This document shows positions 22,530 to 33,807 of a DNA stretch of 64,000 bases, one piece after another; the stretch's first letter is position 1, and each line of letters begins with the position of its first letter. The notes under the pieces were generated by a model that ran no database searches, was not told where the DNA came from, and was given only the letters and a program-made list of their open reading frames with translations. Position numbers and translations under genes: made by a program. Source of the DNA: Cordia subcordata (Eukaryota > Streptophyta > Magnoliopsida > Boraginales > Cordiaceae). The stretch is taken from NCBI GenBank assembly GCA_028554755.1, contig JAPTOF010000004.1, positions 503,501 through 567,500 on the forward strand, written 5' to 3'.

Positions 22530-24890
22530 TGTTGCAGGCCCTGATTAATTCTCTTGATGAGAGAGATGCAAAAATGAGTGCTGAGTGTGAGTAAACATAT
22601 ATTTGTGTGTGTTGAATTGGTGGAAAAGTTCGGGATGGGAAAGTGTAAAGTTGAGATAATGAACACAATAATGGTGGTGGGGTTGAGAATTACAAGAAGG
22701 GAAAAATAAAAGTGAGGAGATGATGATGAGTGCGTTGAGTAGAGTGCAAGTGCATGTGCATGTGCATGTGTGTATTGATGGCCTCGCCATTCCTGTATTT
22801 TATCCGCTACGCTACCATTTTCACAAAGCCAAAATACAATGCCTCTATTACTAATTAGGGCCACTGGTTAACTAATTTTCATTCTTTTTTGCAAATTTGC
22901 TTTTGCTCTTAGTACAAAATTTACAATTTTTTCTCGTATGATAATCTCAATAATTGTGAGAATGGTGAAAATGTGTGGTCCTGCTATGTCATAAAAATGA
23001 AGAACGATATATAAACCCCAAGAGAAGAGATTAGGGGATGATTCTAGCAATGAGAAACCATTGACGGAGAAAAGCCGAGGGAGACCATGTGATTTTGGGT
23101 TCATGTAAGAAAAGCCAAAATTAATAAAGACCATGCATTTACGGTTATTGTGACGCAAACTATTTTGACTCTCGTCTCCACCTTACACCTCACAGCTTCA
23201 CCGAACCGGTTAGTCTGTAATAGCTTATTTTCTCTGGCAAGGCATTCACTAGACTTATTATTCTGACAGTGTATATTCAAACATTGGCAATCTTAAATTG
23301 GTTCCAATTTTCCTCTCGATGATCACTATCAAGTTAATTATTTGGGTCGGGAAACTTTGATTTTTGTGCTACGGATTTTGATCTTCTTTCCCTCGGAATT
23401 GTTTCTTTTAAAGTTACTTTTTAACACTTTTTTTTTAAGTACTTTTAATTAAGTTAAAAATTCTAGCTTTTGAAAAAAAAATTTGTATCTGAGGACTTTT
23501 TTTTTAGAATTTTAACTTTTTTCAAAAGGCAAGCCTTATAGTTATTGCAAAAAATAATATTTTGCCCCATATACACAGGCCTTTACTTTAACGGGCAAGA
23601 GAAAGAAAGAGAATGAGAGAAGATTTTCTTTTTGCATCTCTTTTCTTCCTTCTTTTTATCTTTTTCCAACTTTTTACCTCCTCACCACGCAAAAAGCAAT
23701 TGGAAACTTCTTCCCCTTACCCTTTCTCTTTAGCTGGACTCTTAAAAGAGGTGTGATAATAAATAAATAATGAAGAGATAAAAATTCCCTTCATTCCACC
23801 TATGTAGACTACTCAATCCAAATTAAGGGAATATAATAAAATTTGCAAGAAAAGGAAAAAGAAATCTTAGGAAGACGATCATCAAATGAATTAAAAGGAT
23901 GCAACATTCATACCCGGGCCATTAGCCCATAACATTCTTTAAAAGTGCATCTTATCCAATTACACCTTTTCCCTCTGTGCGGGTTAATTAAAATGTCAAA
24001 TGCCACACCACCCCCCCCCCCCCCTCTTCTTTGTGAGGAAGAGATTTATATTAGAAAACAAAGTACTGTACAAAAGCTGAGTCCAAAAACAGAGGCCCAC
24101 GGAGAACAACAAGGACAGTAAAAAACAAAGCCCAATGCTATACAACTCATACAAAAGAAACCCAACAACAAGTTAGGCTAGGCCCAAAACGGCAACAACA
24201 CAACTCGTCAGACCAAATAAAAAGACATCTTTACCTTAAGAAAAGCCATCTCTGCCCTAAAAAAGCAACCCCACTCTTTTATTGAAAGGCCTTTTTGAGT
24301 TATTTTAACAAATACTACTCCTTTTATATATATACATATACATATGTTTATTTAGTAAACATATCAACAACTAAACACTATTTTACTTGTTACTATTATA
24401 TGCTTACAAGCTCTAGTGGACACTATATACTAATTTTTTAGTCTCTTTTACTGAAAACAAAAAAAGGGGGAAAATTTCAGCGTTTCCGTACTAATTTTTA
24501 CTATTTAGGCTATAATTTCTACTGTCCATATGTTTTTGAGAAAAATAGATTATGAATTCCTAATAAATATCCAAAGGGTAAAAAGTAATCTTAGTTAATT
24601 TTTTATATTGAAACTTTTGGTGACCCGTAACATGAGCCATCATTGCAAAAGTTACTTAGAAAAATTTACTGAATGATGATTACAGGAAATGGAGCAAAAT
24701 CTTATCCATATCCAACTTGGCAACTGCATGGACGCATTCCCTTCCGCCAAATGAGTAACTTTTTGAAATTCAAAAATTTCTGGCACGTCAAAAACCTCTA
24801 TTTCAGATTCAGCACATCAACACCCCCCCCCCCCGCCCTTTTACTTCCAACTTCTAATAATCTCAAATCTTCATCCAAACACGATCCACC
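22530..24890. other. Intergenic spacer with promoters of two divergent genes
   Basis: From the left it holds the proline-rich gene promoter (a TG/CA-rich leader around 22740-22775). From the right it holds the H1 promoter and leader. C runs occur at 24011-24024 and 24823-24834, the latter about 60 bases before the H1 start. The stretch at 24030-24290 reads, on the minus strand, like a transposon or transcript 3' end, but I could not prove a family. No gene was found. Confidence 0.45.
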
Positions 24891-25534
24891 ATGTCCACCT
24901 CAAAGAAGAAAACCTCCATCAAGATTGCTAAACCATCTTCTCATCCACCTTACTTTCAGGTAGTAAATTTCTTGGTTTTTAATTTCTTACTTCAAGTATT
25001 ATCATTCGTTTTATTTACTGCTTTTTTTTTTTTTTTAAATGTTGATTTGTGTTTTTTAACATGCATGCATGCATCTTTTAGATGATCAGTGAAGCAATAA
25101 CATCGCTCAAGGATCGAACAGGTTCAAGCCAACCCGCCATTGCGAAATTCATGGAAGAAAAGTACGCTTCTCTGCTTCAACCGAATTTCAAGAAAATGCT
25201 ATCCCTCCAGTTAAAGAAATTGGTCAAGTCGGAGAAGCTGCTTAAGGTGAAGAACTCCTACAAGATCTCTGCTACCGACAAAGTCAAATTGGTGACGGAG
25301 AAGAAAGTAGAGAAGAAAATGGTTGCCAAGGCCGCCAAGGTCAAGAGGCTGAGCCAAGTGAAGACGCCGGAGGCGTTGAAGATGAAGACCAATGCAAAAA
25401 CTCAAAAACCGGCGAGTGGTGCCAAGATGAAGCGGTTGAGTCAGGTGAAGACGCCGGAGGCGATGAGGACAAAGAGGACGGCGGGTCCCACGTCCAAGGC
25501 TGCTGCTGCTGCTGCTAAGAAAGCTAAGAAATGA
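24891..25534 (+). CDS. Linker histone H1, short stress-type variant
   Basis: Two exons (24891-24959 and 25082-25534, both phase 0) give 173 residues. Linker histones bind DNA at the nucleosome entry/exit and compact chromatin. The globular winged-helix (H15) domain runs from about residue 16 to 88: HPPYFQ-MISEAITSLKDRTGSSQPAI, then KFMEEKYASLL, LSLQLKKLVKSEKLLKVKNSYKIS. The Lys/Ala-rich tail follows and ends in AAAAAAKKAKK. The N-tail is only about 15 residues and the whole protein is near the length of Arabidopsis HIS1-3 (about 167), a drought/ABA-inducible H1, and far shorter than main-type plant H1 (about 270). The intron lies in the globular domain, after HPPYFQ. The tail contains a 29-residue duplication. 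Function is secure; the stress-type assignment rests on size and tail only. Confidence 0.9.
25337..25477 (+). repeat. Internal duplication in the H1 tail (29-codon period)
   Basis: K(V/M)KRLSQVKTPEA followed by a basic link occurs twice. At DNA level GTGAAGACGCCGGAGGCG starts at 25358 and again at 25445, 87 bases apart. The block has an S/T-P context (KTPEA), which in H1 tails can be a CDK phosphorylation site. Confidence 0.85.
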
Positions 25535-27810
25535 ATGTTAGAACGTTACAAGAATATATCAAACAAAATACTATAACGAGATTTTTAATCTGATGATTGT
25601 CATGTTAGATTGTTTGGTTATTTTAGCTACAAGGTTGGGAAAATGTTTTAGTTGGTTATATTTCTTTCTCCTTTTTTCTATTAGTGCTGCATGTGCTGGT
25701 GCCACTTTGTTATCATTTTACTTAAAATATAATTGACGCTTGTAACTTACTGATGTCTCTAGAAACTGTCCACAAACATGTGATCCTCAAGTTATGTCTT
25801 TAAATGGTCCTCAAACTAAATGATTATTATATCACCTATGAATAATATCATCGGATGCCTAATATGCCCTACCCAAAAAAAATTTTCCTCAAAATCGTGG
25901 CAATGATGCTGATATTGTCGCGATATTAAATGTCTCATTGTATGTCAGCCGTCGAAAGTGGTTGGGGAATGTGTTAACCCAAGATTTTACAACCGAAGGC
26001 GTCAATATGTTTAAGAAAGCGATTTCAGTGGAGTGACTATCAAGTGAGCTTATTATTATTACTCACAAATCACTTTCACTACAATGGAAACAGTCCAGAT
26101 TATGGTTTGGTGCCAACTATCCTATTCGCACCACGTGTAAGCCGGGAAGCTGATCGAACGGCCAATATGCTTCAGGGTAGACTGATAAGCAGCATTTGAC
26201 TTTTGGACCAAGACCATTAAAATTAGTGCCTCCTGTATAATCTATATGCAACTGAAATGGCCTCCTTCAATAAAAATCCCACAGAACACCTCTTTTTGTA
26301 TCACCCGTTTATTATTTTTACTGTTTTTATGTACATGCTTAATTAGTAAATTGACATTAAAAAGTTTTTTTGTTGATCGAAAAAATGTTTTTTTGTTCAC
26401 TCATTTATTTTGGAAATTGTCAAGCATCAAAAACTCAGAAAAACATTCCTCATATTTTCCTGCAAACAAAAGGAGACCAAAGTATTTAGCAGACTGTATT
26501 TGGTCATTATTAATCAAGAAGATTATACAACCAAAGGCATCGTCAACCACTTTTAACACAGTGAAGTGACTTCAGGTGTTTTTGCTAACATGTGTACTTC
26601 CTATTAGTCATAACCATCTTGACTACTCCCTACTATTAGCTTTTGTTTTGACAGTTGACTTTAATGGATTACAAAGTAGCGCTCTAACGAACTAAAAGGC
26701 CAGTTTTATGGTGCCAACAGTCCAGGTTTTTTCTATGGACGCTTTTCCTTCCTTCTTCTGCCAACTACCCAGTGCTTTCACATAAATGATTAAATGCCAC
26801 CAACAGTCTCACCGTGTCAAAAATACATCTTCCGCTTGATTAATTGTAACCAAGTCAAACGAGGAGTAAATGAGAATCATATCCTCTCATTTCACTGGAA
26901 TTGGAAGTGCTTGACTGTGACATTAAGTAATCTAAACCGTTAATTGTCCAATTGAAGTAATTAATCAAATCAACACACAACTTCTTTTAGTTTTGGTTGT
27001 TTATTAAAATAGCATTTTGAATAGTGTTTTTATTCCGAATAACATTTGAGGCAGTGTTAATAGATTAATATAATTAAATCATTTCTATAAGTTTAAATTT
27101 TTTGATGAGGGGGTAACTTTAAGATGGTATCAAAGTATAAAAATCAAACGATCCCAAATTTGAGTAACAGTTATCCGCTATCTAATTTAATAATTGTATA
27201 AAATGGAGCCTATATATAAACGCAAGTGAGTAAGTAGAGGTAAATTTTATTAGCCCTAAAATATTTCAAGTTATTATTAATTTCACATTAAAAAGATAAC
27301 ACGTCATAATTTGCACACCGACCCGTCCATATCTTCACACGGCCTTCAATCTTCATAGCCACAATCCCGTGGGGATCCACTTTGCAATTAATTACACCCC
27401 CCGACTTCACGTCATTTACGAGTGAAATAGTACACTTTTTTTTTTAATTAAAAAATATCAATAATGGGATCCAATGGTCCGCATTCATCGGGTCACACGC
27501 GCATGATGGTGCACATGCATTAAACATGTCCACTGGATCCGCAAAACTTGTAGGCCCCTGAGATACATAGGCCCCTCATTTATGACTTTACTACCTCCCC
27601 CCCCCCCCACCTATATTATGTACTTGTCTCCCTAGCCTCCCACCTATTCTACCTTCTTATTTATCACTCTAAAATGCCATAGCCAAATCTTGTAAGAGCT
27701 TATGCTTCTTCTTTTCTCGCTCTTTTCTGTTCTCTTCAATTTCATTCTTTTTGTCAACTCGCGCAAGTGAGTTTGAATTTTCAAACTTTCTTGAATTTTT
27801 ACAATTGATC
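25535..27810. other. Intergenic spacer with diverged local repeats
   Basis: Contains H1 3' flank, a C run at 27597-27608, and fragments that recur: TTTACAACCGAAGGCGTCA near 25988 versus ATACAACCAAAGGCATCGTCA near 26523, and AACAGTCCAG near 26088 and 26717. No convincing gene; a 107-residue open frame at 26246-26569 has no family signal. Confidence 0.4.
27088..27140 (+). mobile_element. Possible retroelement remnant with tRNA-Met-like primer site
   Basis: GTAACTTTAAGATGGTATCAAAG resembles the common plant pattern 'GTAACTTTAAGATGGTATCAGAGC', where TGGTATCAGAGC is complementary to the 3' end of initiator Met tRNA, the primer of many LTR elements. No paired LTRs are seen. A related motif occurs in the CSLD intron at 44879-44925. 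Confidence 0.35.
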
Positions 27811-28278
27811 ATGGAAGGTTTATCAGCAAATGCGTACAAGGGGATAAAGGGGTACTGGAAAAGAAGGGGCTACGAGAAGTTAAATGGGAGCGGTGGAAGA
27901 AGAAAGAGGAGGGTTGAGTTTGCTGCTAATAATTCGGCCGACGGTTCGAACCGGAAGAGGCGGTCCAGCTGGAGGATAAAGCTAACCCCAAGAGTGAAGC
28001 TGAAGCTGAAATTCTCGCCCAAGAAATTTTTGATTAAGATACGCGATGGCTACATCAACTTCATGAACCGAATGGCTAGTTCCAAGGTCATGATCAGCAG
28101 CGGCGTTGGTGGTGGTTACGGCGGTGGTGCCGCCGTTAGTGGGTTTGGGGCGAGACCACTTAAGGAGTATGATGAGAAGATGATCGTTGAGATCTACAAG
28201 TCTTTGGTCATAGCTCAAGGTCAACTGCTGCCCCGAGATGCAGCCAAAATTGGTACCCAAATGATTTGTCAGCGGTAG
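27811..28278 (+). CDS. Small basic plant protein of unknown function
   Basis: 155 residues from the Met at 27811; I chose this start because MEGLSANAYKGIKGYWKRRG looks like the family N-terminus, and the longer frame from 27751 begins in the leader. The protein is strongly basic in its first half (GGRRKRRVEF, NRKRRSSWRIKLTPRVKLKLKFSPKKF), followed by INFMNRMASS, a Gly-rich stretch (GVGGGYGGGAAV) and a more ordered tail (LKEYDEKMIVEIYKSLVIAQGQL). I recognise similar short plant proteins with the YKGIKGYWKRRGY...KLTP...FSPKKF pattern, but no function is known to me. There is no signal peptide or membrane segment. It is intronless. Confidence 0.72.
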   Translation: MEGLSANAYKGIKGYWKRRGYEKLNGSGGRRKRRVEFAANNSADGSNRKRRSSWRIKLTPRVKLKLKFSPKKFLIKIRDGYINFMNRMASSKVMISSGVGGGYGGGAAVSGFGARPLKEYDEKMIVEIYKSLVIAQGQLLPRDAAKIGTQMICQR

Positions 28279-29060
28279 CAAATGAAATTTAACAAATGTC
28301 GAATTGATCAATAAGAAATTCATCAGAATTTTTCTCACATTTTGGCGAGACCAATATCAATGATTTGTATAAGTAGAATATTTTTATCTTGCAAGTCTAA
28401 CCTTTGATTGTGCTAATACAATAATAAGTTGTTATATATATACACACACACACATACATACATGCATCTCTATTTGTTTAATTAGACGTAGGTAGTAGCT
28501 TTATATCGCTTTCATTGTCATCATTAATGATCAAAATTGTTTGAATTAAGTTCATAAATATAAAATATGGTGTCAGTTATGAGTCATTTCAGTAATATAT
28601 ATAACTGGATAAGCATAAGCAAGTGGGGTCATCTGCGCCTAATATAATGCTTGACATTTTGTCATCGATACGTTAGGTTAAGCGCATCAAGATTCAAGAT
28701 GCCTTCATATGAAGAATGTAAAAATTGCTAATTATGTATATTAGCCAGGGGCAAACTGGTTGGGTTTATTAATGGGTTCACATGCAAGTTTATGCTATAC
28801 CCGACTTAAAAATAATAATAATAATAATTAAAACTGGTTGGGTTTATTGATGGGCCTAAAAACAATATTCTACGGCCTGAAGATGGACGTTGCTGATTCG
28901 TGTGAGAAAGGTAATAACACAAGTGCGGTGCCCATATTTCATGGTTATGGTCAACAACTTCCAGTATCTGAGGAGGTAACTAATGTTTTCACCCTAACAA
29001 AAAACAGGCGTTAGTTTCAACATCTTAGTAAAGCCTAGTTCTGTGGTTAAACATAATCAC
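28279..29060. other. Intergenic stretch with a duplicated 24-mer and (AAT)n
   Basis: AAACTGGTTGGGTTTATT-(A/G)-ATGGG occurs at 28753-28776 and 28831-28854, separated by about 54 bases that end in an AAT microsatellite. Nothing else was recognised. Confidence 0.5.
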
Positions 29061-29063
29061 TTA

Positions 29064-29467
29064 GAGTCTGTTTGGCCCAATTTTTGGAGATTCAAAAGTG
29101 CTTTCTGTAAGTTTAAAAGTTGAAATTACCCTGTTTGGTCCATTTTTAAAAGAGTTTTTTAAATAAAAGCTGAAATTAAAAAAAAGTTGAAAAACCAAAA
29201 GCTCCAAATTAGAGCTTTTCAGAAAAGGCTGTTGAAAAGCTGTTTTTATATTATGTCAAAAATTATTTTTCTTCATTTTTTTCTCAAAAATACTATTTTA
29301 TATATTTTAAAATCCAATGTTACCCTCAAAACAACTGAAATCTTAACTTATAAATTCCGAGACAAACAATCGACTGCTTTTATTCAACAGCACTTTTACC
29401 CAAAACTCTGTTGTTAAAAGTTCTACAGTTTAATAGCTGAAATCACACTGCTAAGCCAAACAGAGCC
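29064..29467. mobile_element. Tourist-like MITE, about 404 bp
   Basis: Flanked by TTA on both sides (29061-29063 and 29468-29470). The left end GAGTCTGTTTGGCCCA is mirrored by the right end, whose reverse complement is GGCTCTGTTTGGCTTA. The interior is AT-rich with no transposase frame. Confidence 0.7.
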
Positions 29468-29479
29468 TTAGATTATCAT

Positions 29480-29737
29480 ATGACTATTGAGTCAAATTGT
29501 CTTAATATTGTGAAAGGTTTCCCAAACCCCTCAATGTTAGGTTGGGAAATTTCCTATCTTGTGCAACATCCTTCCAAGGATTCTCACATTTATGTTGATA
29601 AATTAAAAGCTTTATTTTTTTATGACCCTAAAAACAACCCAACGCTTGCCTACATTTCTTATTCTTTCTCTAAGTGTAAACTAATGCATATATTTGCTAA
29701 AAGCCGATCAATAGAGGTGCCTGTAAAAAGATACTGA
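29480..29737 (+). pseudogene. Possible RNase H-like retroelement fragment
   Basis: The plus-strand frame reads IESNCLNIVKGFPNPSMLGWEIS and, after a gap, YISYSFSKCKLMHIFAK. These loosely match the ESD...W...I and F...R..N..AH.LAK layout of the RVT_3/RNase H domain of plant LINEs. The critical Asp of ESD is Asn here. The match is weak and the fragment sits right beside a MITE. Confidence 0.3.
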
Positions 29738-30595
29738 AGTTGCATATTAATTTTAATAAGTGTAAAGAAAAATCTAAACAAGTTAAATGGAAATACTCAA
29801 CAAGATCTCACATGCAACGTTTGGTGAAGAGATGACGCTTTGTATATATACAAATGAAGAGTATATATTATCAGATTTATATGACTGATTCTGCTGGGTG
29901 AGTTAAAGGCAAGTTTGGTTTGATTTGATTAGATTCCTAAACGTACATTTTTTAATCAACAAAAAAAAAAGAAAAAAAAGAAGCCCGCACCTTTTAAGCT
30001 AACAAACTTCATCTTTAGGCATAGAAGGTAGTTCATCGATATTTTATGTCAACCAGCGCTGCAAGGCCCAATTTAAGATTTTTAGTAGCCCACTGAGTTA
30101 GTGAGACCTGCAATACTACGCTTGTATTTTATTGATAGACTGACAATTAGAGCCCACATCCATGTCAGGAGTCTGAACCCAACTGTATAGACCCATCGAC
30201 CATTGTTTGAATGTCCACTTCAGTCCATTTCTTAATTCCTTATTTAGATGCCACTCATTTTCTTTGATTTTATTGCATCATATTTTGCGTCGGTCAAAGG
30301 TTCCCATTTTCCTTTTACTTTCCTTTTCTTTATCCTTCCCCCCACTCAACTCAACTCCCATCCCCCATGGGGATTTCAACTCAAGATCTCAAATGATCAT
30401 TTCTTTTTGTGTCATATTCCGCATCATGGTTCACATTTTCCTTTTACTTCTAACTAAACTTTTTACTTTCATTTTCTTTTTAAATCTCTACGCGATCCTT
30501 GCCCCTTATGAGATTCGAATTCAAACATCATTCACCTTGTTTCTCGACCCTTTGACTTAGGATTAGTCAATTTTATTTCTCGATGGGGGCAGGAA

Positions 30596-30653
30596 AGGGA
30601 TATAATGTCACCTTGACGTGGTGGAAGCCATCAATTCTTGCCTGATTATCCTT
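30596..30653 (+). pseudogene. trnV-GAC: Plastid trnV-GAC pseudogene
   Basis: AGGGATATAA is followed directly by TGTCACCTTGACGTGGTGGAAG and a changed T-arm, ending TTATCCTTA. The D-arm segment between positions normally reading CTCAGCGGTAGAG is deleted (about 13 bases), leaving 58 instead of about 72 bases. The GAC anticodon region survives. It cannot form a normal tRNA. Confidence 0.85.
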
Positions 30654-30734
30654 AAACCTAATGTGAGTTTTTGTATTTGGATTTGCTCCCCCACTGTGAT
30701 TCAACAAGAATGGATGGATAAGAGGCTCGTGGGA

Positions 30735-30765
30735 CTGGCGTGAGGGGGCATGGATTGCTATATTT
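30735..30765 (+). promoter_or_regulatory. Degenerate plastid rrn16 PEP promoter
   Basis: The plastid -35 box TTGACG has become CTGGCG (30735-30740), while the -10 region TATATT (30760-30765) is intact, 19 bases later. It is a relic within the plastid insertion and is not expected to work in the nucleus. Confidence 0.6.
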
Positions 30766-30885
30766 CTAGGAGCGAACTCCAGGCGAATATGAAGCTCATG
30801 GATACAAGTTATGCCTTGGAATGAAGGACAATTTCGAGTCCGCTTTATCTACGAACAAGGAAGCTACAAGTAATGTAACTATGAA

Positions 30886-31004
30886 TCTTGTGGAAAGTTT
30901 GATCCTAGCTCAAGATGAACCCAATGGAAGTGGTGTTTTTGGCGAACAGGTGAGTAACACGTAAGAACCTGCCTTTGGGAGGGGAATAACAACTAGAAAT
31001 GGCT
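30886..31004 (+). pseudogene. rrn16: Fragment of plastid 16S rRNA gene (5' end)
   Basis: Begins TCTTGTGGAAAGTTTGATCCTAG (intact form TCTCATGGAGAGTTCGATCCTGG) and continues to about GGAATAACAACTAGAAATGGCT. The stretch between GATGAAC and GGAAGTGGTG, which normally holds the CGCTGGCGGCATGCTTAACACATGC segment, is deleted. Only about the first 160 positions are represented. Confidence 0.85.
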
Positions 31005-32690
31005 CAATTACTTGGCTTACTCCCTAATTCCTACTTCTAACTCAAGTTGAGTGCACTCTAGCAAACCTTTAAAATGTTGGATTACTCAAATAATTGATGC
31101 AACAAGCTGCGGAAAAAAAGTTGTTTACTTCAGTCCATTAAAAGTCATTTGTCCAGCAAGTAACACTTTCTTAATCACTTTGGTACATTCATCTGTCATT
31201 AATTAGTTAAAGTGCGGATTAAGCAGAAGAAAGTTGTAGTGACTAAAATGATGACAAGTGGAAGAATAATTATTGGGTGCCAAAAGATATGCTCCTTTGA
31301 CAAGCTGATGACGTCGCCATTTTGCTTTAGTTTATTCTTTGCTTTTGCCAACTTTGCAAGGCACTGTTCGAGCTTTTTATCTTCTTGTCTGTTCGTTTCA
31401 TTTTTTCATATTCTCTCCAAGTGTTCTTTTGTATGGCATGAGAAACTCGTTAAGCTCCTGCACGCGGCACTGTCTGTCTTTCTTTCTTAACCATTTTTTT
31501 TTTTTTTTTTTGTGTTTCCGTTGCTCGTATGATTCAATCCGGAATATTTCACTTTAATGGAGTAAGAAAGAGGTGTGGCCTGGGCCGTCAGTTCAGTCAC
31601 CTTGAGGTCACTCACAAGTGGTAAAATTTCGAGCATGACTTTGGCAAACACATTATAAGAATTGGACCAGAAACTTTATTGTGCGTTCTGATACAATACG
31701 ACAAAGGAAATTGCATTAGGAAAAGAAACTACTTTATTTTAATGTCGGTGGGTTTTATATTTTGTTATACAAAGGGTAATAAGTACAAAGGAATTAGTCA
31801 CGACAACAATCACATTAATCGGTGATGATTTTCTCCACATAGAAGCATCCCCAGAACAACATATAGAATAATATAATAACGAGAATTATATTCACTATTG
31901 GTATAATTTGATCATGGAAAAAGTACATATAAAAGTGCCCATCGCATTTTACAATTTGAAAACGAGGAAGTATATTCCTGTTACTAGACAAAGGCAAGCC
32001 AACTAAAGTGGGTGGCATTGTGTGAATGCGAAAAACCAGTTGCAAAAATATTACACAACTCTTCAACTTCTGCTAATGTCATAATCATTCACCTGCCAAA
32101 GACACAAGCCACGTATTTTTATCGTGTCACCGACCCTTGCATCACCAAATGCTTCGTAAAGAGAGAGGTTGGAAATCGAACACCCGGCGTTGTTAGACTA
32201 TGTCGATGTTCCGCACAAGAAGGAAAAAAAAAAAAAAAAAAAAAAGCACAAAGAAGCAGAGGAAGAACCAAAACCACCCAACGGCTAATTTTTGGAGATT
32301 AACATTAGCCCCAAGGTGCAATGAATTGTTTACTTTCTGAAACCTGCGCTCCTGCGGTCAACATCTTAACCTGCTTATGCCAGCGTACAGCTAAAGGGCC
32401 AATACTACTTGGTTATGTGTTCTAACACCTTTTAAATATTGGATAAACGATTCAATTAAAATAATATTATTGAAGCTACTAAAAAACTCAAAAATGCCAA
32501 GTCATCCTTTCCCATGTTTGGGATGTTGATCTGACTATATTTACGTATTTTTATTGATGTTGCATTTTTTTTTTTTGTCGGTAATAAAAAATATTATATA
32601 TGAATTAACATAAGTACAAAATTACATTATTAACACAAGTACAAGAAGTCCTAATGGCCAACATAGCAGCATAGTTCTAAAAACAGAGCT
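31005..32690. other. AT-rich gene-poor stretch
   Basis: No gene recognised. It contains A/T homopolymers (31495-31511, 32223-32244). At 32563-32690 a T-run is followed by text like the end of a truncated retroelement on the minus strand, though no coding remnant supports it. Confidence 0.45.
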
Positions 32691-32692
32691 AA

Positions 32693-32816
32693 GAGGGTGT
32701 TTAAGTTTGCTTATTTAATGCTTATAAGTATTTAAATAATAAAAAATATGTAAGAAAATATCTTTTTTTAAGTTCTTATAAGCACTTAAAATAAGTAAAG
32801 GCAAACACCCTTCAAG
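32693..32816. mobile_element. Short stem-loop MITE, about 124 bp
   Basis: The left arm AGGGTGTTTAAGTTTGCTTATTTAATGCTTATAAGTA pairs with the right arm, which reverse-complements to AGGGTGTTTGCCTTTACTTATTTTAAGTGCTTATAAG. The arms span nearly the whole element, giving a hairpin. No clear target duplication. Confidence 0.6.
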
Positions 32817-33296
32817 TCCTAACAAAAAAAAAAAATTATCATAACTACACAAATAACCTAATTTCCCACTCGATTGACATAGTGCCGAGTTGCAAAGCCA
32901 GCACCAGATGACCAGAAGGCTTGATAGACTTTTATGACATCAAAATCAACAAAAGAGTTAAAGTTGTGGCACAATAAAATTATAAAAAAAAATAAAAAAT
33001 AAAACAATACAAGTGAAAAGAAAATGCAAAAAATGATGACACCTGAGATTCGATATTTAAATCATAAAGAAATTTGTACTGGAGGGCAGATCTAAGGCAT
33101 AGTCAATTAATTACCAAAAAAAACAAAAGTGTATCAGACTTAGGCATATGAGCCAGAAAGATCTATTGGGCGGCCAGGCTGGCCATTGGTAAGATTTTGA
33201 CTGACAAATGCAGCAGAGCATGGCAATCGAGAAAAGGGTGTTGAAAATTGGATGCCGCTTTTGCCATTTTGCAATATAATATCCCTGCTCGTTCAA

Positions 33297-33366
33297 TCAT
33301 TCAATTTCATTTGTGCCCCATTTCTCAGCCTGTGTTGCCCAGGCGTAATCGTACCTCTGCTTTTGC
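33297..33366 (-). CDS. Possible orphan terminal exon
   Basis: On the minus strand a good acceptor (TTCATGTCATGTTTGTGCAG) precedes a frame QKQRYDYAWATQAEKWGTNEIE followed by a stop. The residues have normal protein composition in an AT-rich setting. No upstream exons could be joined to it between here and 37 kb, so it may be a gene relic or chance. I do not recognise the family. Confidence 0.3.
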
Positions 33367-33427
33367 CTGCACAAACATGACATGAACTAGTCAAACAAAT
33401 GAGAAAAGCCGTTCACGCTCGTATACA

Positions 33428-33720
33428 GGCCGTTTGAATTGATTTTTTTTTTAAATATTTTTTTAATAATTTTTAAAAAATTAAAAATTTTTACTTTTAA
33501 AAAAAATTGTATTTAAATTATATAGACCGTTTGAATTGACTTTTTTTAATAATTTTTAAAAAAATTTAAAAATTTTGATTTTTTTAAAAAATTATATTTA
33601 AACTTTTTTCAGAATTTCAACCTTTTTAAAAGTTAAATCAAATAGTTATCACATATTTAATATAAATTTTTTTAAAAAAAATTACTTTTTCTCAAAAAAA
33701 AGTCAATTCAAACAGAACTA
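33428..33720. mobile_element. MITE with duplicated left end
   Basis: Ends: GGCCGTTTGAATTGATTTTT at 33429 and, reverse-complemented from the right, TTCTGTTTGAATTGACTTTT. A second left end, GACCGTTTGAATTGACTTTT, starts near 33525, and the about 95 bases following each left end are similar (TTTTTAATAATTTTTAAAAAA). The element thus carries a tandem copy of its left part. Confidence 0.55.
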
Positions 33721-33807
33721 TCATACTCCGTAGATCCTGAGGATCATAGCTCATAGATCTTATCCAGGCAAATACTATTGATGGATGACCAACCCAAGCA
33801 AGGCTAA

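Larger units (their letters stand above)
30580..31004 (+). other. Nuclear insertion of plastid DNA (trnV-GAC to rrn16)
   Basis: This segment follows the plastid inverted-repeat order: trnV-GAC, the trnV-rrn16 spacer with the rrn16 promoter, and the 5' end of the 16S rRNA gene. Diagnostic text includes GTCACCTTGACGTGGTGGAAG, CGTGAGGGGGCATGG, AGGAGCGAACTCCAGGCGAA, TACAAGTTATGCCTTGGAATG, ACGAACAAGGAAGCTA and GTGAGTAACACGTAAGAACCTGCC. Many positions differ from the plastid form, mostly C-to-T and G-to-A, and two internal deletions are visible, so this is an old nuclear copy (NUPT). The flanks are ordinary AT-rich nuclear DNA. Confidence 0.9.

Noticed and set aside
26246..26569. 107-residue open frame
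   Set aside because: AT-rich low-content sequence rich in Phe, Leu, Lys; no recognisable motif.
30207..31557. Open frames in the plastid-insertion neighbourhood
   Set aside because: Flank sequence rich in T; no homology pattern, and the insertion itself is noncoding.
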